Shown here: one piece after another, positions 24,501 to 36,000 of the stretch
How positions within the stretch are numbered: position 1 is the stretch's first letter
Layout: each line of letters begins with the position of its first letter
Source: Actinokineospora bangkokensis
GTDB taxonomy: Bacteria; Actinomycetota; Actinomycetes; Mycobacteriales; Pseudonocardiaceae
Length of the DNA: 64,000 nt
Direction of reading: 5' to 3'
NCBI RefSeq assembly: GCF_001940455.1
Contig: NZ_MKQR01000011.1
Span: 1 to 64,000, forward strand
Position numbers and translations under genes: made by a program
The notes under the pieces: generated by a model
The model's database searches: none
Seen by the model: only the letters and a program-made list of their open reading frames with translations
What the model was told of the DNA's origin: nothing

Positions 24501-26775
24501 GCTCCAACACCGCCAGCAACTCATCGCGCAACTCGTCGACCTGCGCCGAGTGCGACGCGTAATCGACCGGCACGCGCTTGGCCCGCACGCCGTCGGCCTC
24601 GCACGCGGCGACCAGCTCGTCCAGTGCCGCGGGCTCACCCGACACGACCACGGCCGAGTGCCCGTTCACGGCGGCGACGGAGACGCGCTCACCGAAAGCC
24701 GCGATCCGTTCGACCACCTGGTCGTGCGGCAGCGCCACCGACACCATGCCGCCGCGACCGGCCAACCGGCGCAACACCTGCGACCGCAGCGCCACAACCC
24801 GGGCGCCATCCTCCAACGACAGCGCACCCGCCACCACCGCAGCCGCGATCTCACCCTGCGAGTGACCCACCACAGCAGACGGCTCGACGCCCCACGAGCG
24901 CCACACCTCCGCCAACGACACCATGACCGCCCACAACGCGGGCTGCACCACGTCGACCCGCGCCATCAGCTCCGGGTCGCCCAGGGCAGCCGACAGCGTC
25001 CAGTCGGCGAAGGCGCTCAGCGCGGTCTCACACTCCGCGAGCCGGTCGGCGAACACCGAAGATTGCTCGGCCAGATCGCGGGCCATGCCGACCCACTGCG
25101 AACCCTGGCCGGGGAAGACGAACACGGTCCGACCGGGGTCGCCCGCCACGCCGCGCACGAGCGCGGGGTGCGTTCCACCTTCGGCCAGCGCGGACAGCGC
25201 GGCGGTCAGCTGTTCGTGGTCACCGACGAGGACGGCCCGCTGGTTGAGCGCCGCGCGGCCTGCGAGTGTGTGCGCGATGTCCGCGGCGCCTAGGTCGGTG
25301 TGCGGGAGCAACCGCTGGGCTTGGGCGACGAGAGCGGCCTCGGTGCGCCCCGACAGCACCCACGGCACGACTCCGGCGGGCACCGCGGTCGTGGCGGGCT
25401 CGGCTTCGGGGGCCTGTTCGAGGATGACGTGCGCGTTCGTGCCGCTCACGCCGAAGGACGACACCGCGGCGCGCCTGCTCCGGTCGACCTCGGGCCAGGG
25501 CCGCGACTCCGTCAGCAGCTCGACCGCGCCCGCGGACCAGTCCACGTGCGACGACGGCGCGTCCACGTGCAGGGTCTTGGGCAGGACGCCGTGGCGCAGC
25601 GCGCCGATCGCCTTGATCAACCCGGCGACACCCGCGGCGGCCTGGGTGTGACCGATGTTCGACTTCACCGACCCCAGGTACAGCGGCTCGGTGCGGCCCT
25701 GGCCGTAGGTCGCCAGCAATGCCTGCGCCTCGATCGGGTCACCCAGCGAGGTGCCCGTGCCGTGCGCCTCCAGCATGTCCACATCGGCCACGCCGAGTCG
25801 CGCGTCCTCCAACGCCTGGAGCACGACGCGCTGCTGGGACGGTCCATTCGGGGCGGTGAGGCCGTTGGACGCGCCGTCCTGGTTGACCGCCGAACCCCGC
25901 ACGAGCGCCAGCACGGGGTGCCCGTTGCGCCGGGCGTCGGACAGCCGCTCCAGCAGGAGGACGCCCGCGCCCTCGCCCCAGCCGGTGCCGTCGGCGGCCT
26001 CGGCGAAGGCCTTGCAGCGGCCATCGGCCGCCAGCCCGCGCTGGCGGGAGAACTCGACGAAGCCGTTGGGGGTGGCCATGACCGTGACGCCGCCCGCCAG
26101 CGCCAGGGAGCACTCGCCCGCCCGCAGCGCGCGCACCGCCAGGTGCAGCGTGACCAGCGACGACGAGCACGCGGTGTCCACGGTGACCGCGGGGCCTTCG
26201 AGGCCGAACGAGTAGGAGATGCGCCCGGAGAGCACGCTCGCGGCGTTGCCGGTGGCCAGGTAGCCCGAGGACTCCGCGGGCGAGTCGAGCACCAGCGTCG
26301 CGTAGTCCTGTCCGTTGGTGCCCGCGAACACGCCCACGCGCTCGCCGCGCTGACCGCGCGGGTCGAGCCCGGCCCGCTCGAAGGCCTCCCAGCAGACCTG
26401 CAGCATCAGCCGCTGCTGGGGGTCCATCGCGACGGCCTCGCGCGGGGAGATGCCGAACAGGTCGGCGTCGAAGGCGCTTGCCGCGTCGAGGAAACCGCCC
26501 TCGTGGGCGAGCGAGGTGGTGCGCAGCGCGTCGAGGTCCCAGCCGCGGTCGGCCGGGAACGGGCGCAGCGCGTCCGACCCCGCGGCGACCAGGTCCCACA
26601 GGTCCTCCGCGGACCGCACGCCGCCGGGGAACCGGCACGCCGCCGCGACGACGGCGATCGGCTCGGTGAGCGCGTCGCGCTGGTCGCGCAACTGCTTGCG
26701 CGCACGCTGCAGGTCTGCCGTGACCAACTTCAAGTAGTCACGGAGCTTGTTCTCGCTCGACAAGACTGGCGACAC
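12589..26775 (-). CDS. Type I modular PKS, three modules (M9-M11)
   Basis: 4728 aa from GTG 26775; TTG 26763 is a credible alternative because GGAGGT overlaps the GTG. N-terminal docking helix [22 protein letters not shown]9: KS from about 38, Cys about 201, AT 558-885 (methylmalonyl), DH His about 937, KR from 1308, ACP Ser about 1605. M10: KS from 1663, AT 2200-2523 (malonyl), KR from 2707, ACP Ser about 2988. M11: KS from 3046, AT 3565-3890 (methylmalonyl), DH His about 3942, KR from 4315, ACP Ser about 4603. The docking tail is [16 protein letters not shown]. It makes methyl-alkene, hydroxyl, methyl-alkene. It has its own upstream regulatory gap and is followed after 30 nt by the next gene, so those two probably form a separate transcript. 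Two short in-frame duplications lie just after the KS domains of M10 and M11. Confidence 0.98.
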   Translation of the reverse strand: MSPVLSSENKLRDYLKLVTADLQRARKQLRDQRDALTEPIAVVAAACRFPGGVRSAEDLWDLVAAGSDALRPFPADRGWDLDALRTTSLAHEGGFLDAASAFDADLFGISPREAVAMDPQQRLMLQVCWEAFERAGLDPRGQRGERVGVFAGTNGQDYATLVLDSPAESSGYLATGNAASVLSGRISYSFGLEGPAVTVDTACSSSLVTLHLAVRALRAGECSLALAGGVTVMATPNGFVEFSRQRGLAADGRCKAFAEAADGTGWGEGAGVLLLERLSDARRNGHPVLALVRGSAVNQDGASNGLTAPNGPSQQRVVLQALEDARLGVADVDMLEAHGTGTSLGDPIEAQALLATYGQGRTEPLYLGSVKSNIGHTQAAAGVAGLIKAIGALRHGVLPKTLHVDAPSSHVDWSAGAVELLTESRPWPEVDRSRRAAVSSFGVSGTNAHVILEQAPEAEPATTAVPAGVVPWVLSGRTEAALVAQAQRLLPHTDLGAADIAHTLAGRAALNQRAVLVGDHEQLTAALSALAEGGTHPALVRGVAGDPGRTVFVFPGQGSQWVGMARDLAEQSSVFADRLAECETALSAFADWTLSAALGDPELMARVDVVQPALWAVMVSLAEVWRSWGVEPSAVVGHSQGEIAAAVVAGALSLEDGARVVALRSQVLRRLAGRGGMVSVALPHDQVVERIAAFGERVSVAAVNGHSAVVVSGEPAALDELVAACEADGVRAKRVPVDYASHSAQVDELRDELLAVLEPVRPQVGSVPVYSTLTGAVEDGSVMGAGYWFDNLRSTVEFAAAVDRLVADGFGTFVECSPHPVLTMALPEDVIAVGSLKRDDGGLERMLLSLSEAVVRGVKPDWTAVAPGRLVDLPTYAFQERSFWLPTGRRGADVTAAGLAAADHPLLGAALALAHDDGAVLTGRLSAHAHPWLTDHVVSGRVVVPGTALLDLALRAARQVGCDTVADLAFAAPLVLPDGGVDIQVSVGALTGGDRPVRIHSRPTADDPWTEHAEGTVTTAAATAPDALGEWPPAGAEAVDVSGAYDDFAAAGITYGPAFQGLRAAWRRGDEVFAEVALPDAAADGFGVHPALLDAALHATAFGAFVSDAGTSWLPFSCAGARLFAAGATALRVRLAPAGQDAVNILAADGTGAPVAEVAALAMRPLPTLADPVDNALFRLEWVPVTGTRTFPAQRVDDPRDALDALHRVLADSDPDSGPVALLVGADPASAAAGGLIRSAQAENPGRVVLVETTADDPGPLPEDEPHIRVTAAGLLAPRLARADQTTNTAETAPGAAFGPDSRVLITGGTGVLGTALARHLVERHGVRHLVLASRSGGPAPDLGPDADPDIDARVVVCDVADRAAVAALLAEHPVTAVVHAAGVLDDATTATLDGDRLDAVLAPKLTAAEHLDELAGELTAFVAFSSAAGVFGGAGQGAYAAANAGLDALVARRRAAGKPGVSLAWGLWEQASGMTAHLDEQQHDRLRRGGMALLTTADGLALFDRALGSPEALLLPIRLDLAGVRARADQGVPPLLRGLVRAPLPRAAAAAPAEGLAATLAALPAAEREAHLLDLVRAHVGAVLGHGGGDGVEPGRAFSELGFDSLTAVELRNRLAAATGLRLPATLVFDHPTSAAVARHLLAGLSGAERPAAARATATARDGEPIAIVSMACRFPGGVRTPEQLWQLVLDGRDAIGAFPADRGWDTARLFAGEGPGTSATREGGFLYDAADFDAAFFGVSPREALATDPQQRLLLEVAWEALERAGLEPSGLRGSRTGVFAGLMGQDYTARLLGSPDTLAEVEGHLGASAGSVASGRVNYVFGFEGPAVTVDTACSSSLVALHLAARALRGGECDLALAGGATVLSTPGLFIDFTRQGGLAPDGRAKAFSAAADGTGFGEGAGVLLLERLSDARANGHPVLAVLRGSAVNSDGASNGMTAPNGPSQQRVIRAALADARLEPTDVDVIEAHGTGTALGDPIEAQALLATYGQDRAEPAWLGSVKSNIGHTQAAAGVAGVIKSVFALRHGVLPPTLHAAEPTPHVDWDSGRVRLLTEAREWAADRPRRAAVSSFGISGTNAHVVLEQAEQLPTDQLPTEQPHGEPTALAGPVALPLSASSPAALRAQAAQLAAHLRAVPTADLADVAWTLATTRARLDHRAVPVVADRDEALTALDEVALGEVAQSAATATGTGGAVFLFTGQGSQRAGAGRDLHATLPVFAAAYDEVCARFDLPLREVALGDDPEGLLDGTGYAQPALFALEVALARQLQHWGVRPAALLGHSIGELAAAHVAGVFDLDDACRLVAARARLMAALPVGGAMLAVEATEERVRAALVPGADVAAVNGPTAVVVSGDEDAVLAVGAALDGCRTKRLAVSHAFHSAHMDPVLDEFRAVAQTVSYHPPRVPLVSNLTGGFADESIATADYWVRHVREAVRFGDGAAALAGRGLTRFVELGPDGVLLGAVPDPVVAAATLRRDRDEATTLLTAVADLSAHGVDVDWAAVLGSGKLTALPTYPFQRERFWPSEPTAATAVKSPVDGLLYQAGWTPVTTTTPVDLADWSVVLPADPEPWQRTVHTELTARGAGSGEGVLAPVADAAQLLDVLHRTPEGVRVWALTRQAVPAGGTTPDATAASAWGLGRVAALEAPDRWAGLLDLPAEPDWDAVTAALAAGEAEVAVRPGGVFARRLRRVAAPAEAWTPRGTVLVTGATGALGREVARWAARAGADRLVLAGRRGERAPGMAELAAELAPLAEVAVRAVDVSDRAALAALLAEFPPDAVVHAAGVVDDGVLDGLTAAGLAAAAAAKGDAVRLLDELTGDLDAFVVFSSSAATFGAAGQGAYAAANAELDALAEARSAAGKPATSIAWGPWAGAGMAAGDKAAARLARGGLAPLHPAAGTAALAAAVATGLPVVTAADVDWSAFALGATKLLDHLPEARRAAPAPATAELGSPADVLALVRATAAAVLGHRDAAAVPSGKPFRDLGVDSLTAVELRNLLGAATGLTLPAGVVFDFPTAADLAREVFDRLTGAGRAVTAERVRPVDEPVAIVGMACRFPGGVAGPEDLWELLVRGRDAVGPFPDDRNWDLAALSGDGGSDTGLGAFLRDASGFDADFFGISPREALAMDPQQRLLLETTWEAFERSGIAPDGLRGSATGVFMGTNGQDYANLFVGSTEDVAGHLVTGNAASVVSGRLSYAFGLEGPSVTVDTACSASLVSLHLAAQALRSGECDLAVAGGATVMSTPAAFIEFSRQRGLAGDGRCKAFSADADGTGWGEGVGVLVVERLSDARRHGHTVLAVVRGSAVNQDGASNGLTAPNGPAQQRVIRAALAAADLDPSDVDVVEAHGTGTALGDPIEAEALLATYGADRAHPLLLGSVKSNIGHTQAAAGVAGIIKSVLALRAGTVPATLHADTPTPHVDWTTGAVELATTARPWPETGRARRAAVSSFGVSGTNAHVVIEQGDVIEQGDPDPVVEHSSGQVPFVLSARSAEALRARAAQLTDLSVPVARSLATTRALHEHRAVAVSAAGVQALAAGEQHPDLVRGTAGEPGRVVFVFPGQGSQWAGMARQLAAESPVFAARFAECAAAVDRYADWALDDVLDDPALLDRDDVVQPALWAVMVSLAAVWRSWGIEPEAVVGHSQGEIAAAVVAGALSLEDGARIVVRRSQVLRRLAGRGGMLSVALPEDEVRERIAHLDGISVAAVNGPGAAVVSGELPALEELAAACAAEGVRTRRVPIDYASHSAVVDELRDELMAVLDVEPRAGGVPLHSTSSGRVEDGSGLDADFWYGNLRNAVQFHATVERLAADGFTTFVECSPHPVLTMGLPQSATAVGSLRRDDGGLRRVQLSLGELVVAGVTPDWTAVLGDGQRADLPTYPFQHSRFWPARVAPTGSLAHAGLAAAGHPLLAAATALPDDQGFLLTGRLSTDTHPWLADHVVAGQVVFPGTGVLELALHAADHAGLPGVDELALHAPLVVPDGGVDVQVAVGPAVDGRATLTVHTRLGETWTRNATGVVAEVAAPAVEAEWPPAGAEQVDIGSTYADLTEVGLVYGPLFRGLRAAWRAGEAVYAEVVLPEDAAAGYGAHPALIDAALHATGFGAFVADPAKAWLPFAWQGVALGAAGAGHVLVRLAPAGENTLSVTAVDPAGALVLHAESLALRPLAALAPASTAALHGVELVETTLDGQAAAMECTVLSVAPGDTEPAARAALDRAFTAVQAACADDRVVVLHATADDLVAGALRGLVRAANTEHPGRATLLISDTAGSASAAAASDEPEVIVRGGTAFAPRLTRATGPGTSPFTAESRVLITGGTGTLGLLVARHLVAEHGVRHLVLASRSGGSVPEIDADVRVVACDVSDRDAVAALLAEHPVTAIVHAAGVLDDGVVTALTPDRVDTVWGPKAAGAIHLDELAGELEAFIVFSSASGVFGNAGQANYAAANTAADAVVARRLAAGKPGLSLAWGLWAEASGLTGHLDDGHLRRAGRGGGRALATDEALALFDAALGADAALLAPVDLDLAAAKAAAAAAGTAPPLLRGLVRVRAQAAQAPAAGPDPAGLDAAGLLELVCGHVAAVLGHASARAVDPERGFVDLGFDSLTAVELRNRLGAATGLRLPTTLVFDHASPTALAGYLGDRLGGAAAGAGKRALADLAALGPVLAGIAADDADRARVAAKLRALLADLGDSAPAPAAAAAPRAGEDLSEASAEELFDLLDNEIGIA
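13766..13854. repeat. 89-nt tract identical to 4466-4554 (KR of M11 and M13)
   Basis: By eye, positions 13766-13854 match 4466-4554 base for base. The tract covers the KR nucleotide-binding segment ([19 protein letters not shown]). Exact identity of third codon positions over 89 nt suggests recent copying between the two genes. Confidence 0.8.
16354..16389. repeat. 18-bp tandem duplication at the M11 KS end
   Basis: GTCGCCCTGCTCGATGAC is followed directly by GTCGCCCTGTTCGATGAC (one mismatch), giving [12 protein letters not shown]. It duplicates the last residues of the KS domain (the NAHVVIEQ region). Confidence 0.85.
17680..21792 (-). other. PKS module M10: KS-AT(malonyl)-KR-ACP
   Basis: [11 protein letters not shown]; loop [27 protein letters not shown] and [10 protein letters not shown] (malonyl). 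KR has TGATGALG and VDD in place of LDD (AGVVDDGVL), still B-like, with AYAAAN. Between the KS end and the AT is [11 protein letters not shown], encoded by a 15-bp tandem repeat. Expected: beta-hydroxyl allylic to the M9 alkene. Confidence 0.91.
20480..20509. repeat. 15-bp tandem duplication in the M10 KS-AT linker
   Basis: TCTGTCGGGAGCTGA (20480-20494) is followed by TCTGTCGGGAGCTGC (20495-20509), one mismatch. It encodes [10 protein letters not shown] shortly after the end of the M10 KS, in frame. Confidence 0.85.
21830..26667 (-). other. PKS module M9: KS-AT(methylmalonyl)-DH-KR-ACP
   Basis: [11 protein letters not shown]; loop [20 protein letters not shown] and YASHS (methylmalonyl), with A-rich codon patches at about 24230-25110. 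DH keeps [10 protein letters not shown] and DAALH. KR GGTGVLG, LDD ([10 protein letters not shown]-type), AYAAAN. No ER. Expected: CH=C(CH3)-CO. Confidence 0.92.
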
Positions 26776-26779
26776 CTCC
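26774..26779 (-). promoter_or_regulatory. Ribosome binding site that questions the GTG start of the M9-M11 gene
   Basis: The strong GGAGGT at 26779-26774 overlaps the GTG at 26775-26773, which is therefore a poor start. A TTG at 26763-26761 lies 10 nt downstream of GGAGGT and would give an N-terminus beginning [12 protein letters not shown], close to the usual start of docking helices in this family. Long spacing, but more plausible than overlap. Confidence 0.5.
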
Positions 26780-26844
26780 GCGGAACAGCCGGATCACGCA
26801 CTACGGCTCGACACGACCACATCGTTGGATCCCAGCCGCCGCCA

Positions 26845-26873
26845 ACACTATGGACGGCGACATGCACCGACAA
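26845..26873 (-). promoter_or_regulatory. Candidate vegetative-type promoter for the M9-M11 gene
   Basis: On the minus strand, TTGTCG (26873-26868) is separated by exactly 17 nt from TAGTGT (26850-26845). This fits the TTGACN / TANNNT pattern of the main actinomycete sigma factor. It lies about 70 nt upstream of the start codon. The proximal TAGGGGT repeat abuts the -35 hexamer, as expected for an activator-dependent promoter. Assigned by eye, with no transcript evidence. Confidence 0.45.
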
Positions 26874-26945
26874 CCCCTAGGCGCCCACCCTTGTCCGACC
26901 CCTGTGGGGTACCCACCCCTACCTGCCCCGAGGGCACCCCTAGGC
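26873..26945 (-). promoter_or_regulatory. Phased TAGGGGT repeats and palindrome, candidate activator sites
   Basis: The plus-strand ten-mer ACCCCTAGGC occurs at 26873-26882 and again at 26936-26945. ACCCCTA also occurs at 26915. The three starts are 42 and 21 nt apart, multiples of 10.5, so they lie on one helix face. Between them is a perfect ACCCC-TGT-GGGGT palindrome (26898-26910). The minus-strand core CTAGGGG resembles the CTNGGG half-site known for PAS-LuxR type regulators of polyketide clusters, but the full palindrome of that family is not present. Confidence 0.4.
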
Positions 26946-27024
26946 CCTGTTCCGCGAACCCCGACACCCACCCCCGGCACCACGGCGGACGGGCTGGCGC
27001 CACCCCGTCAGGACGGGCCCCGAC

Positions 27025-27062
27025 GCCCTGGCGCGAGCGTCCACAGTGCTTCGCGCCAGGGC
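27025..27062 (-). terminator. Inverted repeat downstream of the M6-M8 gene, likely terminator
   Basis: The arms GCCCTGGCGCGA (27025-27036) and TCGCGCCAGGGC (27051-27062) are perfect reverse complements: a 12-bp stem with a 14-nt loop. It begins 32 nt after the TGA at 27094. There is no T-run, which is common for actinomycete terminators. It could also stabilise the 3' end of the transcript or act as an attenuator. Confidence 0.65.
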
Positions 27063-27093
27063 CGGGGCCCGCGGGTCCGCCTCGTCCGCCCGC

Positions 27094-30000
27094 TCACTCC
27101 TGGCCGAGGTTGCGCTCGATGAGGGCGAACAGCTCGTCGTCGGAGTCCAGGGACAGGACGGCCTCGTCCTCGTCCCCCTCGTCGGTCGCGCCCGCCCCGG
27201 TCCACGCGTCGAGCAGGCCGCGCAGCCGGACCGCGACCCTGGCCCGGTCGAGGGCGTCGGCGGCGGCGGCGCCGAGGTCGCGCTCGATGCGGTCCAGCTC
27301 GGCCAGCAGCGCGGGCAGGCCCGCGGAGCTGAGCTGCCCCACCGCGAAGGCGGCGAGCGCGCGCGGGGTGGGGTGGTCGAACACCGCCGTGGCGGGCAGG
27401 GCCAGCCCGGCCGCGCCGAGCACGTTGCGGAACTCCACCGCGGTCAGCGAGTCGAACCCGAGGTCCCGGAAGGACTTGTCCGCGGGCACGGCGTCGACCG
27501 ACGGGTGGCCCAGCACGGCGGCGGCGGCCTCGCGCACGGCCTCCAGCGCCACGTGCTCGCGGTCGGCGGCCCCGGCGAGCCGGGCGGCGAGGTCGGGGAC
27601 CCGGGCGGGCGCGGCGGCCTGGGTCGCGCGCGCCTCGGGCAGGGCGTCGAGCAGCCTGCCCCGCCGCACCGCGGTGAACGCCGCGGCGAAGCGCGGCCAG
27701 TCCACGTCGGCCACGGTGACCACCGGGTCCGCCCCGGTGGCGCAGCGGGCCAGGGCGGCCAGGGCCCGGTCGGGGTCGAGCGCGGCCAGCCCGCCGCGGC
27801 CGAAGCGGCCGTCGAGGCCCGCGGCCATGCCGTCCTCGGCCCACGGGCCCCAGGCGATCGAGGTGGCGGGCAGCCCGGCCTGGCGGCGGGCGCGGGCCAG
27901 CGCGTCGAGCTCGGCGTTGGCCGCGGCGTAGTTGCCCTGGCCCGCCGCGCCGAAGGTGGCCGAGGCCGAGGAGAACAGCACGAACGCCGACAGCTCGCGG
28001 TCGCGGGTCAGCTCGTCGAGCACCGCGGCGGCGCCGGACTTGGGCCGGGCCACGGCGGCGAGCCGGTCGGCGGTCAGCCCGTCGAGCACGCCGTCGTCGA
28101 GCACGCCCGCGGCGTGCACCACCGCGTCCACCGGGAACCGGTCGAGCACCGCGGCCACCGCGTCGCGGTCGGCGGCGTCGGCGGCGACCACGTGCGCGGG
28201 CACCGGCAGCTCGGCGACCAGCTCGGCGGCCCCGGGGGCGTCCGGCCCGCCGCGGCTGAGCAGCACGAGCCGGTCGGCGCCGTGCGCGGCGGCCCAGCGG
28301 GCGACGCGCGCGCCGAGGGCGCCGGTGCCGCCGGTGATCAGCACGGTGCCCGCGGGGCGCCAGTCGCCGGTCGGCTCGGCGCGCACGACCCGGCGGGACA
28401 GCACCGCGCCCCGGCGCAGCGCCACCTCGTCGTCCGGGCCAGCCAGGACGCCGAGCAGGGTGTCCCAGTCGGGGTCCTCGGGCAGGTCGACCAGCCCACC
28501 CCAGCGGTCGGGCAGCTCCAGCGCGGCGACCCGGCCCAGGCCCCAGGCCGCGGCGTGCGCGGGGACCGGGGCGGGGTCGGTGGACCCGGCGGCGACGGCG
28601 CGCGTGGTCACTCCCCACACGCGGGTGCCCGCCGGGGCGTTGTGCAGGGCGGTCAGCAGGTCGGCGGCGTCGTCGGCGCGCACGACCAGGACGGGGGCGG
28701 TCGTCCCGGCCGGGTGCGGCACCACGGCCGCGCCGCGGGCGGCCAGCGCGTCCGCGACGGGCCAGCCCTCCCCCAGGACGGCGATGTCGGCGGGGTCGGT
28801 GCCGCCCGCGCCGGGCGTGACCGGCTGCCACGCGTCGGCGTAGTGCACCGGGTCCACGGCCGGGGTGGCCTGCTGCGGCCAGTAGCGGCGGCGCTGGAAG
28901 GCGTAGGTGGGCAGCTGCGCGGGCCGCACGCCCGCGAAGAAGACCGACCAGTCGACCGCCACGCCGTGCGCGTGCAGCGCCGCCAGGGCGGACACCGCGG
29001 CGTGCGCCTGGTCGACCCCCGACCGCTGGGCCGCGACGAGCGCGGCGCTCGACCCGGCGGCCTCGGCCATCGCGAGCAGCACGCTGTCGGGGCCGATCTC
29101 CAGGAGCGCGGTGGCGTCGAGGGCGCGCACGGCCGCGCCGAAGCGGACCGGCTCGCGCACCTGCCGCACCCAGTGCTCGGGGTCGGTCCACACCTGCTCG
29201 GCGGGTCCCCCGGTCACCGCGCTGACGGCGGCGATGGTGGGCTCGGCGAAGGTGAGGCCGCGCACGACCTCGGCGAAGGCGTCGAGCACGGGGTCCATCA
29301 GCGACGAGTGGAAGGCGTGGCTGACAGTCAGGCGCTTGGTCCGCACGCCCTGGGCGGCGTGCCGCTCGGCGAAGGCGAGCACCGGCTCGGCGGGCCCGGA
29401 GACCACGACCGACCGGGGCCCGTTGACCGCGGCGAGGTCGACCCCCGGCGGCAGGTCCAGCTCGTCCTCCGCGAGCGCGAGGGCGACCATCGCCCCGCCC
29501 TCGGGCAGCGCCCCCATGAGCGCGCCGCGGGCCACGACCATGCGGCACGCGTCGGCCAGCGACAGCACGCCCGCGACGTGCGCGGCGGCGATCTCGCCCA
29601 CCGAGTGCCCGGCCACGGCGTCGGGCAGCACGTCCCAGGACTCGAACAGCCTGGCCAGCGCGACCTCCACGGCGAACAGGCCGGGCTGGGTGTACTCGGT
29701 GCGGTCGACCCGGGCGTCGCCGCTGGTCAGGACCTCGCGGACGGTGTCGGGGTAGTGCGCGAGCACCTCCTCCCACGCCTGGGCGAAGGCGGGGAACGCC
29801 GCGGCCAGGTCCAGGCCCATCCCGGCGCGCTGGGCGCCCTGGCCGGAGAACAGGAACGCCGTCGAACCCGCGCCCGCGACGACCCCGGCGGCCCGGTCCA
29901 GCGCGGCGCGCAGGTCCTCGGCGCTGGTCCCGACGGCGACGGCGCGGTGGTCGAGGTCGGCGCGGTGCAGCGCGAGCGCGGCGCCCACGGCGGCGGGGTC

Positions 30001-33000
30001 GGCCTCGACCGCGCGCAGCCGCTCGACCTGCGCGCGCAGGGCGTCGGCGGACGCGCCCGAGACGACCCACGGCACCGGGACGTCGAGCCCCGCGCCCTCC
30101 TGCGGTTCCGGCGCGGGCGGGGCCTGCTCGACGATGACGTGGGCGTTGGTGCCGCTGAACCCGAACGAGGACACGCCCGCGCGCCGGGGCCGGTCGCCGC
30201 CGTCCCACTCGACGGGCTCGGACAGCAGCCGCACCGGCCCGCGCGACCAGTCCACGTGCGGGGACGCCTCGGCGGCGTGCAGGGTCTTGGGCAGCAGCCC
30301 GTTGCGCAGGGCCAGCACCACCTTCATGACCCCGGCGACGCCCGCGGCGGCCTGGGTGTGGCCGATGTTGGACTTCACCGACCCCAGCCACAGCGGCCGC
30401 TCCCGGTCCTGCCCGTAGGCGGCGAGCAGCGCCTCCGCCTCGATCGGGTCGCCCAGGACGGTGCCGGTGCCGTGCGCCTCGACGGCGTCCACATCGGACG
30501 GGGCGAGCCCGGCGGCGGCCAGCGCGGCGCGGATCACCCGCTGCTGGGCGGGCCCGTTGGGGGCGGTGAGCCCGTTGGACGCGCCGTCCTGGTTGACCGC
30601 CGACCCGCGCACGACGGCCAGCACCTCGTGGCCGTGGCGCCGCGCGTCGGACAGCCGCTCGACGAGCAGCACGCCCGCGCCCTCGCCCCAGCCGGTGCCG
30701 TCGGCCTCGGCGGAGAACGCCTTGCACCGGCCGTCGCCCGCGAGCCCGCCCTGCCGGGAGAACTCGATGAACGCGCCCGGGGTGGACATGACGGTCACCC
30801 CGCCCGCCACCGCCAGGTCGCACTCGCCCGAGCGCAGGGCCTGCACGGCCCAGTGCAGCGCGACCAGCGACGACGAGCACGCGGTGTCGACGGTGACCGC
30901 CGGGCCCTCCAGCCCGAACACGTACGACAGACGCCCGGAGACGACGCTGGCGGCGTTGCCGGTGGCGATGTGCCCGCCGACGTCGTGGGCGGCGTCCATC
31001 AGCAGCGAGGCGTAGTCCTGACCGTTGGTGCCGACGAACACCCCGGTGGCCGAGCCGCGCAGCGAGCGGGGGTCGAGCCCGGCCCGCTCGAAGGCCTCCC
31101 ACGTGGTCTCCAGCAGCAACCGCTGCTGGGGGTCCATCGCCAGCGCCTCGCGCGGGGAGATGCCGAACAGGTCGGCGTCGAAGTCGGGGACGTCGTGCAG
31201 GAACCCGCCCTCGCGGGTGTGCGACAGGCCGCCCTCGCCGTGCAGCAGGGTGGTGTCCCAGCCGCGGTCGGCCGGGAACGGGCCGACCGCGTCGCCGCCC
31301 GCGCGCAGCAGGTCCCAGAGGCGTTCGGGGGTGTCGGCGCCGCCGGGGAAGCGGCAGGCCATGGCGACGATGGCGATCGGCTCGTCGGTGGCCCTGGCCG
31401 GGCCCGAGGCCTGCTCGACCTCGCCGTGGCCGAGCAGGCGGGCCAGCTCGGCGGCCAGGCGGGCGGGGGTCGGGTGGTCGAAGACCAGCCCGGCGGGCAG
31501 CGGCAGGCCGGTGGCCGCGCCGAGCAGGTTGCGGATCTCCACCGCGGTCAGCGAGTCGGCCCCGAGGTCGCGGAACGCCTTGTCGGCGGGGACCGCCGAC
31601 ACCCCGGTGTGGCCGAGCACGGCGGCGGCGGTCTCGCGGACCAGCGCCAGCAGCTCCTTGCCGCCCAGGTCGGCGGGGCGGGCCCGCTCGGCGGCGGCGC
31701 GCAGGGCCTCGCGGGCCTCCGCGACGCCGTCGAGGGCGGGCTTGGGCCGCAGCGCCGACAGCGCCGGGGCGAAGGTGGCCCAGTCCAGGTCGGCGATGGT
31801 GACGACGGGGTGGCCGGAGGCGACGGCGGTGGCCATCGCCGCCAGCGCGGGCCCGGTGCGCAGCCTGCGCATCCCGGCGCGCTCGCCCAGGTCGGCGGCC
31901 ATGCCGTCCTCGGCCCAGGGGCCCCAGGCCAGCGCGGTGGCGGGCTTGCCCGCGGCGTGCCGGGCGCGGGCGAGGGCGTCGAGGCGGGCGTTGGCGGCGG
32001 CGTAGTTGGCCTGCCCGGCGGCGCCGAAGGTGGCCGCCGCCGAGGAGAACAGCACGAACGCGTCGAGGTCGCCGGTCAGCTCGTCGAGCAGGCGGGCGGC
32101 GTCGACCTTGGGGCCGTCGACCGCGCGCATCCGCTCGGGGGTCAGGCCGTCGACGACGCCGTCGTCGAGCAGCCCGGCCGCGTGCACGACGGCGTTCGGC
32201 GGGAACTCGGTGAGCAGCGCGGCGAGCGCGGCGCGGTCGGTGACGTCGACCGCGCGCACGACGGCGCCGGTCTCCTCGGCCAGCGCGGCCGCGCCCGGGG
32301 CGTCGAGGCCGCGGCGCCCGGCGAGGACGATGCGGTCGGCGCCGTTGTCGCGCAACCAGCGGGCGACGTGCGCACCGAGCGCCCCGGTACCGCCGGTGAC
32401 CAGGACGGTGCCGGTCGGCCGCCACGCGCCCGCGGTGGGGGCGGGGCGGGTGACGCGGCGGCCCAGCAGCACGCCGTCGCGCACGGCGACCTCGTCCTCC
32501 GCACCGCCGAGGGCGCGGGCGACGAGGTGCCAGTCGGAGCCGTCGTGGTGGACGACGCCACCCCACCGGTCGGGCTGCTCCAGGGCGGCGGTGCGGGCCA
32601 GCCCGGCGGTCCCGGCGTCGGTGGCCACGGCCCACAGCCGTCCGGGCACGTCGGCGTCGCCCATGGCCTGCAACAGGACCAGGACGTCGGCGGCGTCGTC
32701 GAGGACCGACAGGGCGCCGAGCGGCTGGGCCGCGCCCGCCAGCAGGGCGGCGAGCCCGTGGCGGTCGGTCCCGGTGGGTACGGCGAGCGCGGGCATCCCC
32801 GGCAGCGGCGGTTCGACGCCCTCGGGGTGCACCAGCAGCCACCCACTGTCGGTTGCGGTTGCGGCGGGGACGGGGATCGGCGCCCAGTCCTCGACGTAGT
32901 GCAGCGCGCGCGTGCCGGTGTCACGGGCGGCGGGCCAGAACCGGCGCTGCTGGAAGGGGTAGGTGGGCAGGTCGATGACGCGGGCGTCGAGGCCGGCGAA

Positions 33001-36000
33001 GAACTCGGCCCAGTCCACGGCCACGCCGCGGGCGTGCAGGGTGGCCAGGGCGCGGACGGCGGCGGTCTCCTCGTCGCCGCCGCGCTGGGCGGGGACGGCG
33101 CCGTCGAGCCACGGGGTGAGGGCGGCGTCCGGCCCGACCTCCAGCACGTGCCCGGCGGCGAGGCGGGCGGCCCCGGCGCCGAAGCGCACGGTGCCGCGCA
33201 GGTTCGCCGTCCAGTAGGCGGTGGTGGTCGGGTCGTCGTCCCCGGCGGCGCCGACGAACTCGACCCGGGCCGGGCCGCGCTCGATGCCCGCCACGAACGC
33301 GGTGAACTCGGCCAGCACCTCGTCCATGTGCGCGGAGTGGAACGCGTGGCTCACCTTCAACAACGACGCCTTCACCCCGCGCGCCTTGTGCTCGTCCACC
33401 ATCGCCGCGACCGCGTCCGCGTCACCCGACACCACAACGGAATCCGGGCCGTTGACCGCGCCCAACTCGACCCCGGCGGGCAGTTGCACCTCGTCCTCGG
33501 ACAGCGCGATGGCAGCCATGGCACCGCGCGCAGTCACCGCCCCCATCAACGCCCCACGCTTGACCACCAACGCCGCAGCATCCTCCAGCGAGAAGACACC
33601 AGCGGCCCACGCAGCGGCGATCTCCCCCACCGAATGCCCGATCACCACATCCGGGCGCACGCCCCAGGAGGCGAGCAACCGCACCATCGCGACCTCGAAA
33701 GCCAAGATCGCGGGCTGGGCGAACTGCGTCTCATCAATCCGCGTGCCTTCGGTGATCGCGTCCCGCACCTCGACGGGGAACAGGCCCATGACCTCATCCC
33801 ACGCGGCCTCAAACGCCGGGAACACCGCCGCCAGCTCACGACCCATGCCCGCGCGCTGCGACCCCTGACCGGTGAACGCGAAGGCCACGCGACCGCTCGC
33901 CGCGGCCACGGGGAGGAAGGTGCGGTCGCCCACGGCCACCCCGCTGTGCGCCAGCGCCGCGCGGGCCGTGAGCAGCGTGAACGCGATGTCGACCGGGTCG
34001 GCCTCGACGTGGGCAAGCCGCGCCGCCTGGTCCCGGACGGCCTCAGCGGTGTGCCCGGACACGACCAGCGGCACCACCCGCGCCCGCTCGCGCGGGGCGG
34101 CGGGGGCCGGGGCGGGCACCTGCTCGACGACCAGGTGGGCGTTGGTGCCGCTGACGCCGAAGGAGGACACGCCGATCCGCCACGGCCGCTCGACCGCGGG
34201 CAGGGGCTGCGGCTCGGTGAGCAGGGAGACCGACCCGGTGGTCCAGTCGACGTGCTCGTTGGGGCCGGAGACGTGCAGGGTGCGCGGCAGCACGCCGTGG
34301 CGCAGGGCCAGCACGGACTTGATGACCCCGGCGGCGCCCGCGGCGGCCTGGGTGTGGCCGATGTTGGACTTCACCGACCCCAGCCACAGCGGCCGCTCCC
34401 GGTCCTGGCCGTAGGTGGCCAGCAACGCCTGGGCCTCGATGGGGTCACCGAGGACGGTGCCGGTGCCGTGCGCCTCGACGGCGTCCACATCGGACGCGAC
34501 GAGCCCGCCGGAGGCGAGGGCGGAGCGGATGACGCGCTGCTGGGCGGGCCCGTTCGGGGCGGTGAGGCCGTTGGACGCGCCGTCCTGGTTCACCGCCGAC
34601 CCGCGCAGCACGGCCAGCACGGGGTGGCCGTTGCGCTCGGCGTCGGACAGCCGCTCCACGAGCAGCAGGCCGACGCCCTCACCCCAGCCGGTGCCGTCGG
34701 CGTCGGCGGAGAACGCCTTGCACCGGCCGTCGCCCGCCAGGCCGCGCTGGCGGGAGAACTCGATGAACACCGCGGGCGTGGACATGACGGTGACCCCACC
34801 CGCCAGCGCCAGGTCGCACTCCCCCGAGCGCAGCGACTGGGCGGCCAGGTGCAGCGCGACCAGCGACGCCGAGCAGGCGGTGTCGACCGTCAGCGCCGGG
34901 CCCTCCAGGCCGAAGGAGTAGGACAGCCTGCCGGAGACGACGCTGGCGGCGTTGCCGGTGGCGAGGTAGCCGCCGTGCTCGGACAGGTCGGCGCCCAGGG
35001 CGGTCGCGTAGTCCTGCCCGTTGGTGCCGACGAACACCCCGGTCGCGGACCCCCGCACGGCGGTCGGGTCGAGCCCGGCGCGCTCGAACGCCTCCCAGGC
35101 GGTGTGCAGCAGCAGCCGCTGCTGCGGGTCCATCGCCAGCGCCTCGCGCGGGGACACGCCGAACAGGTCGGCGTCGAACCCGGCCACGTCCGCCAGGAAG
35201 CCGCCCTCGGCGGTGTGCGAGGTGCCTGGGCGGTCGGGGTCGGTGTCGAACAGGGCGTCGAGGTCCCAGCCGCGGTCGGCGGGGAAGCCGCCCAGGGCGT
35301 CGCGGCCCTCGGTGAGCAGCGCCCAGAAGTCCTCCGGGGACGCGACGCCGCCGGGGAAGCGGCAGGCCATCGATACGATGGCGATGGGGTCGTCGGCCAC
35401 GGCGACGGCCCTGGTCCGCTCGGTCTTCGCGGTGCCGCCGAGGAGCCCGGTGAGGTGGTCGGCCAGGGCGGCGGGGGTGGGGAAGTCGAAGACGAGGGTC
35501 GCGGGCAGCGCCAGCCCCGTGGCGCGGGCCAGGGCGTTGCGCAGCTCCAGCGCGGTGAGCGAGTCGATGCCCAGGTCGCGGAAGGCCTTGCCGGGGGCGA
35601 CGTCGGCGGCCGAGGGGTAGGCCAGCACGCCCGCGGTGCAGGCGCGGACCAGCTCGCCCAGGTCCCCGACCTCGTCGGGGGTGCCGGGGTCCGCGGCGGC
35701 GGGGGTGTGCAGCTCGGAGAACAGCGCGCTCGGGCGCGACGCGGTGAACGCGGGCACGAACCGGTCGAGGTCGAGGTCGGCGAGGATGACCCGCCCGTCG
35801 CCCACGGCCTTGCCCAGCGCGCGGACGGCCAGCGCGGGCGGCATCGGGGTCAACCCGCCCCGGTCCACCCGGCCCGCGGCGGGGCCCTCGGCGGCCATGC
35901 CGCCCCCGGCCCAGGCGCCCCAGGCGATCGCCGTGGCGGGCAGGCCGCGGGCGCGGCGGTCGTCGGCGAGCGCGTCGAGGGCGGCGTTGGCGGCGGCGTA

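Larger units (their letters stand above)
26776..27093. other. 318-nt intergenic gap between the M6-M8 and M9-M11 genes
   Basis: The only gap longer than 32 nt in the window. It is poor in coding signal on both strands. It contains, in minus-strand order, a 12-bp-stem hairpin close to the upstream stop, a block of TAGGGGT repeats with one ACCCC-N3-GGGGT palindrome, and a promoter-like TTGTCG-N17-TAGTGT element. About 70 nt of leader separates that element from the next start codon. I saw no small gene or tRNA in it. Confidence 0.8.

Noticed and set aside
26776-27093. A small gene or an inserted element in the intergenic gap
   Set aside because: The short open frames there have no ribosome binding site or recognisable product, and there are no terminal inverted repeats or target duplications. 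Regulatory content explains the gap better.
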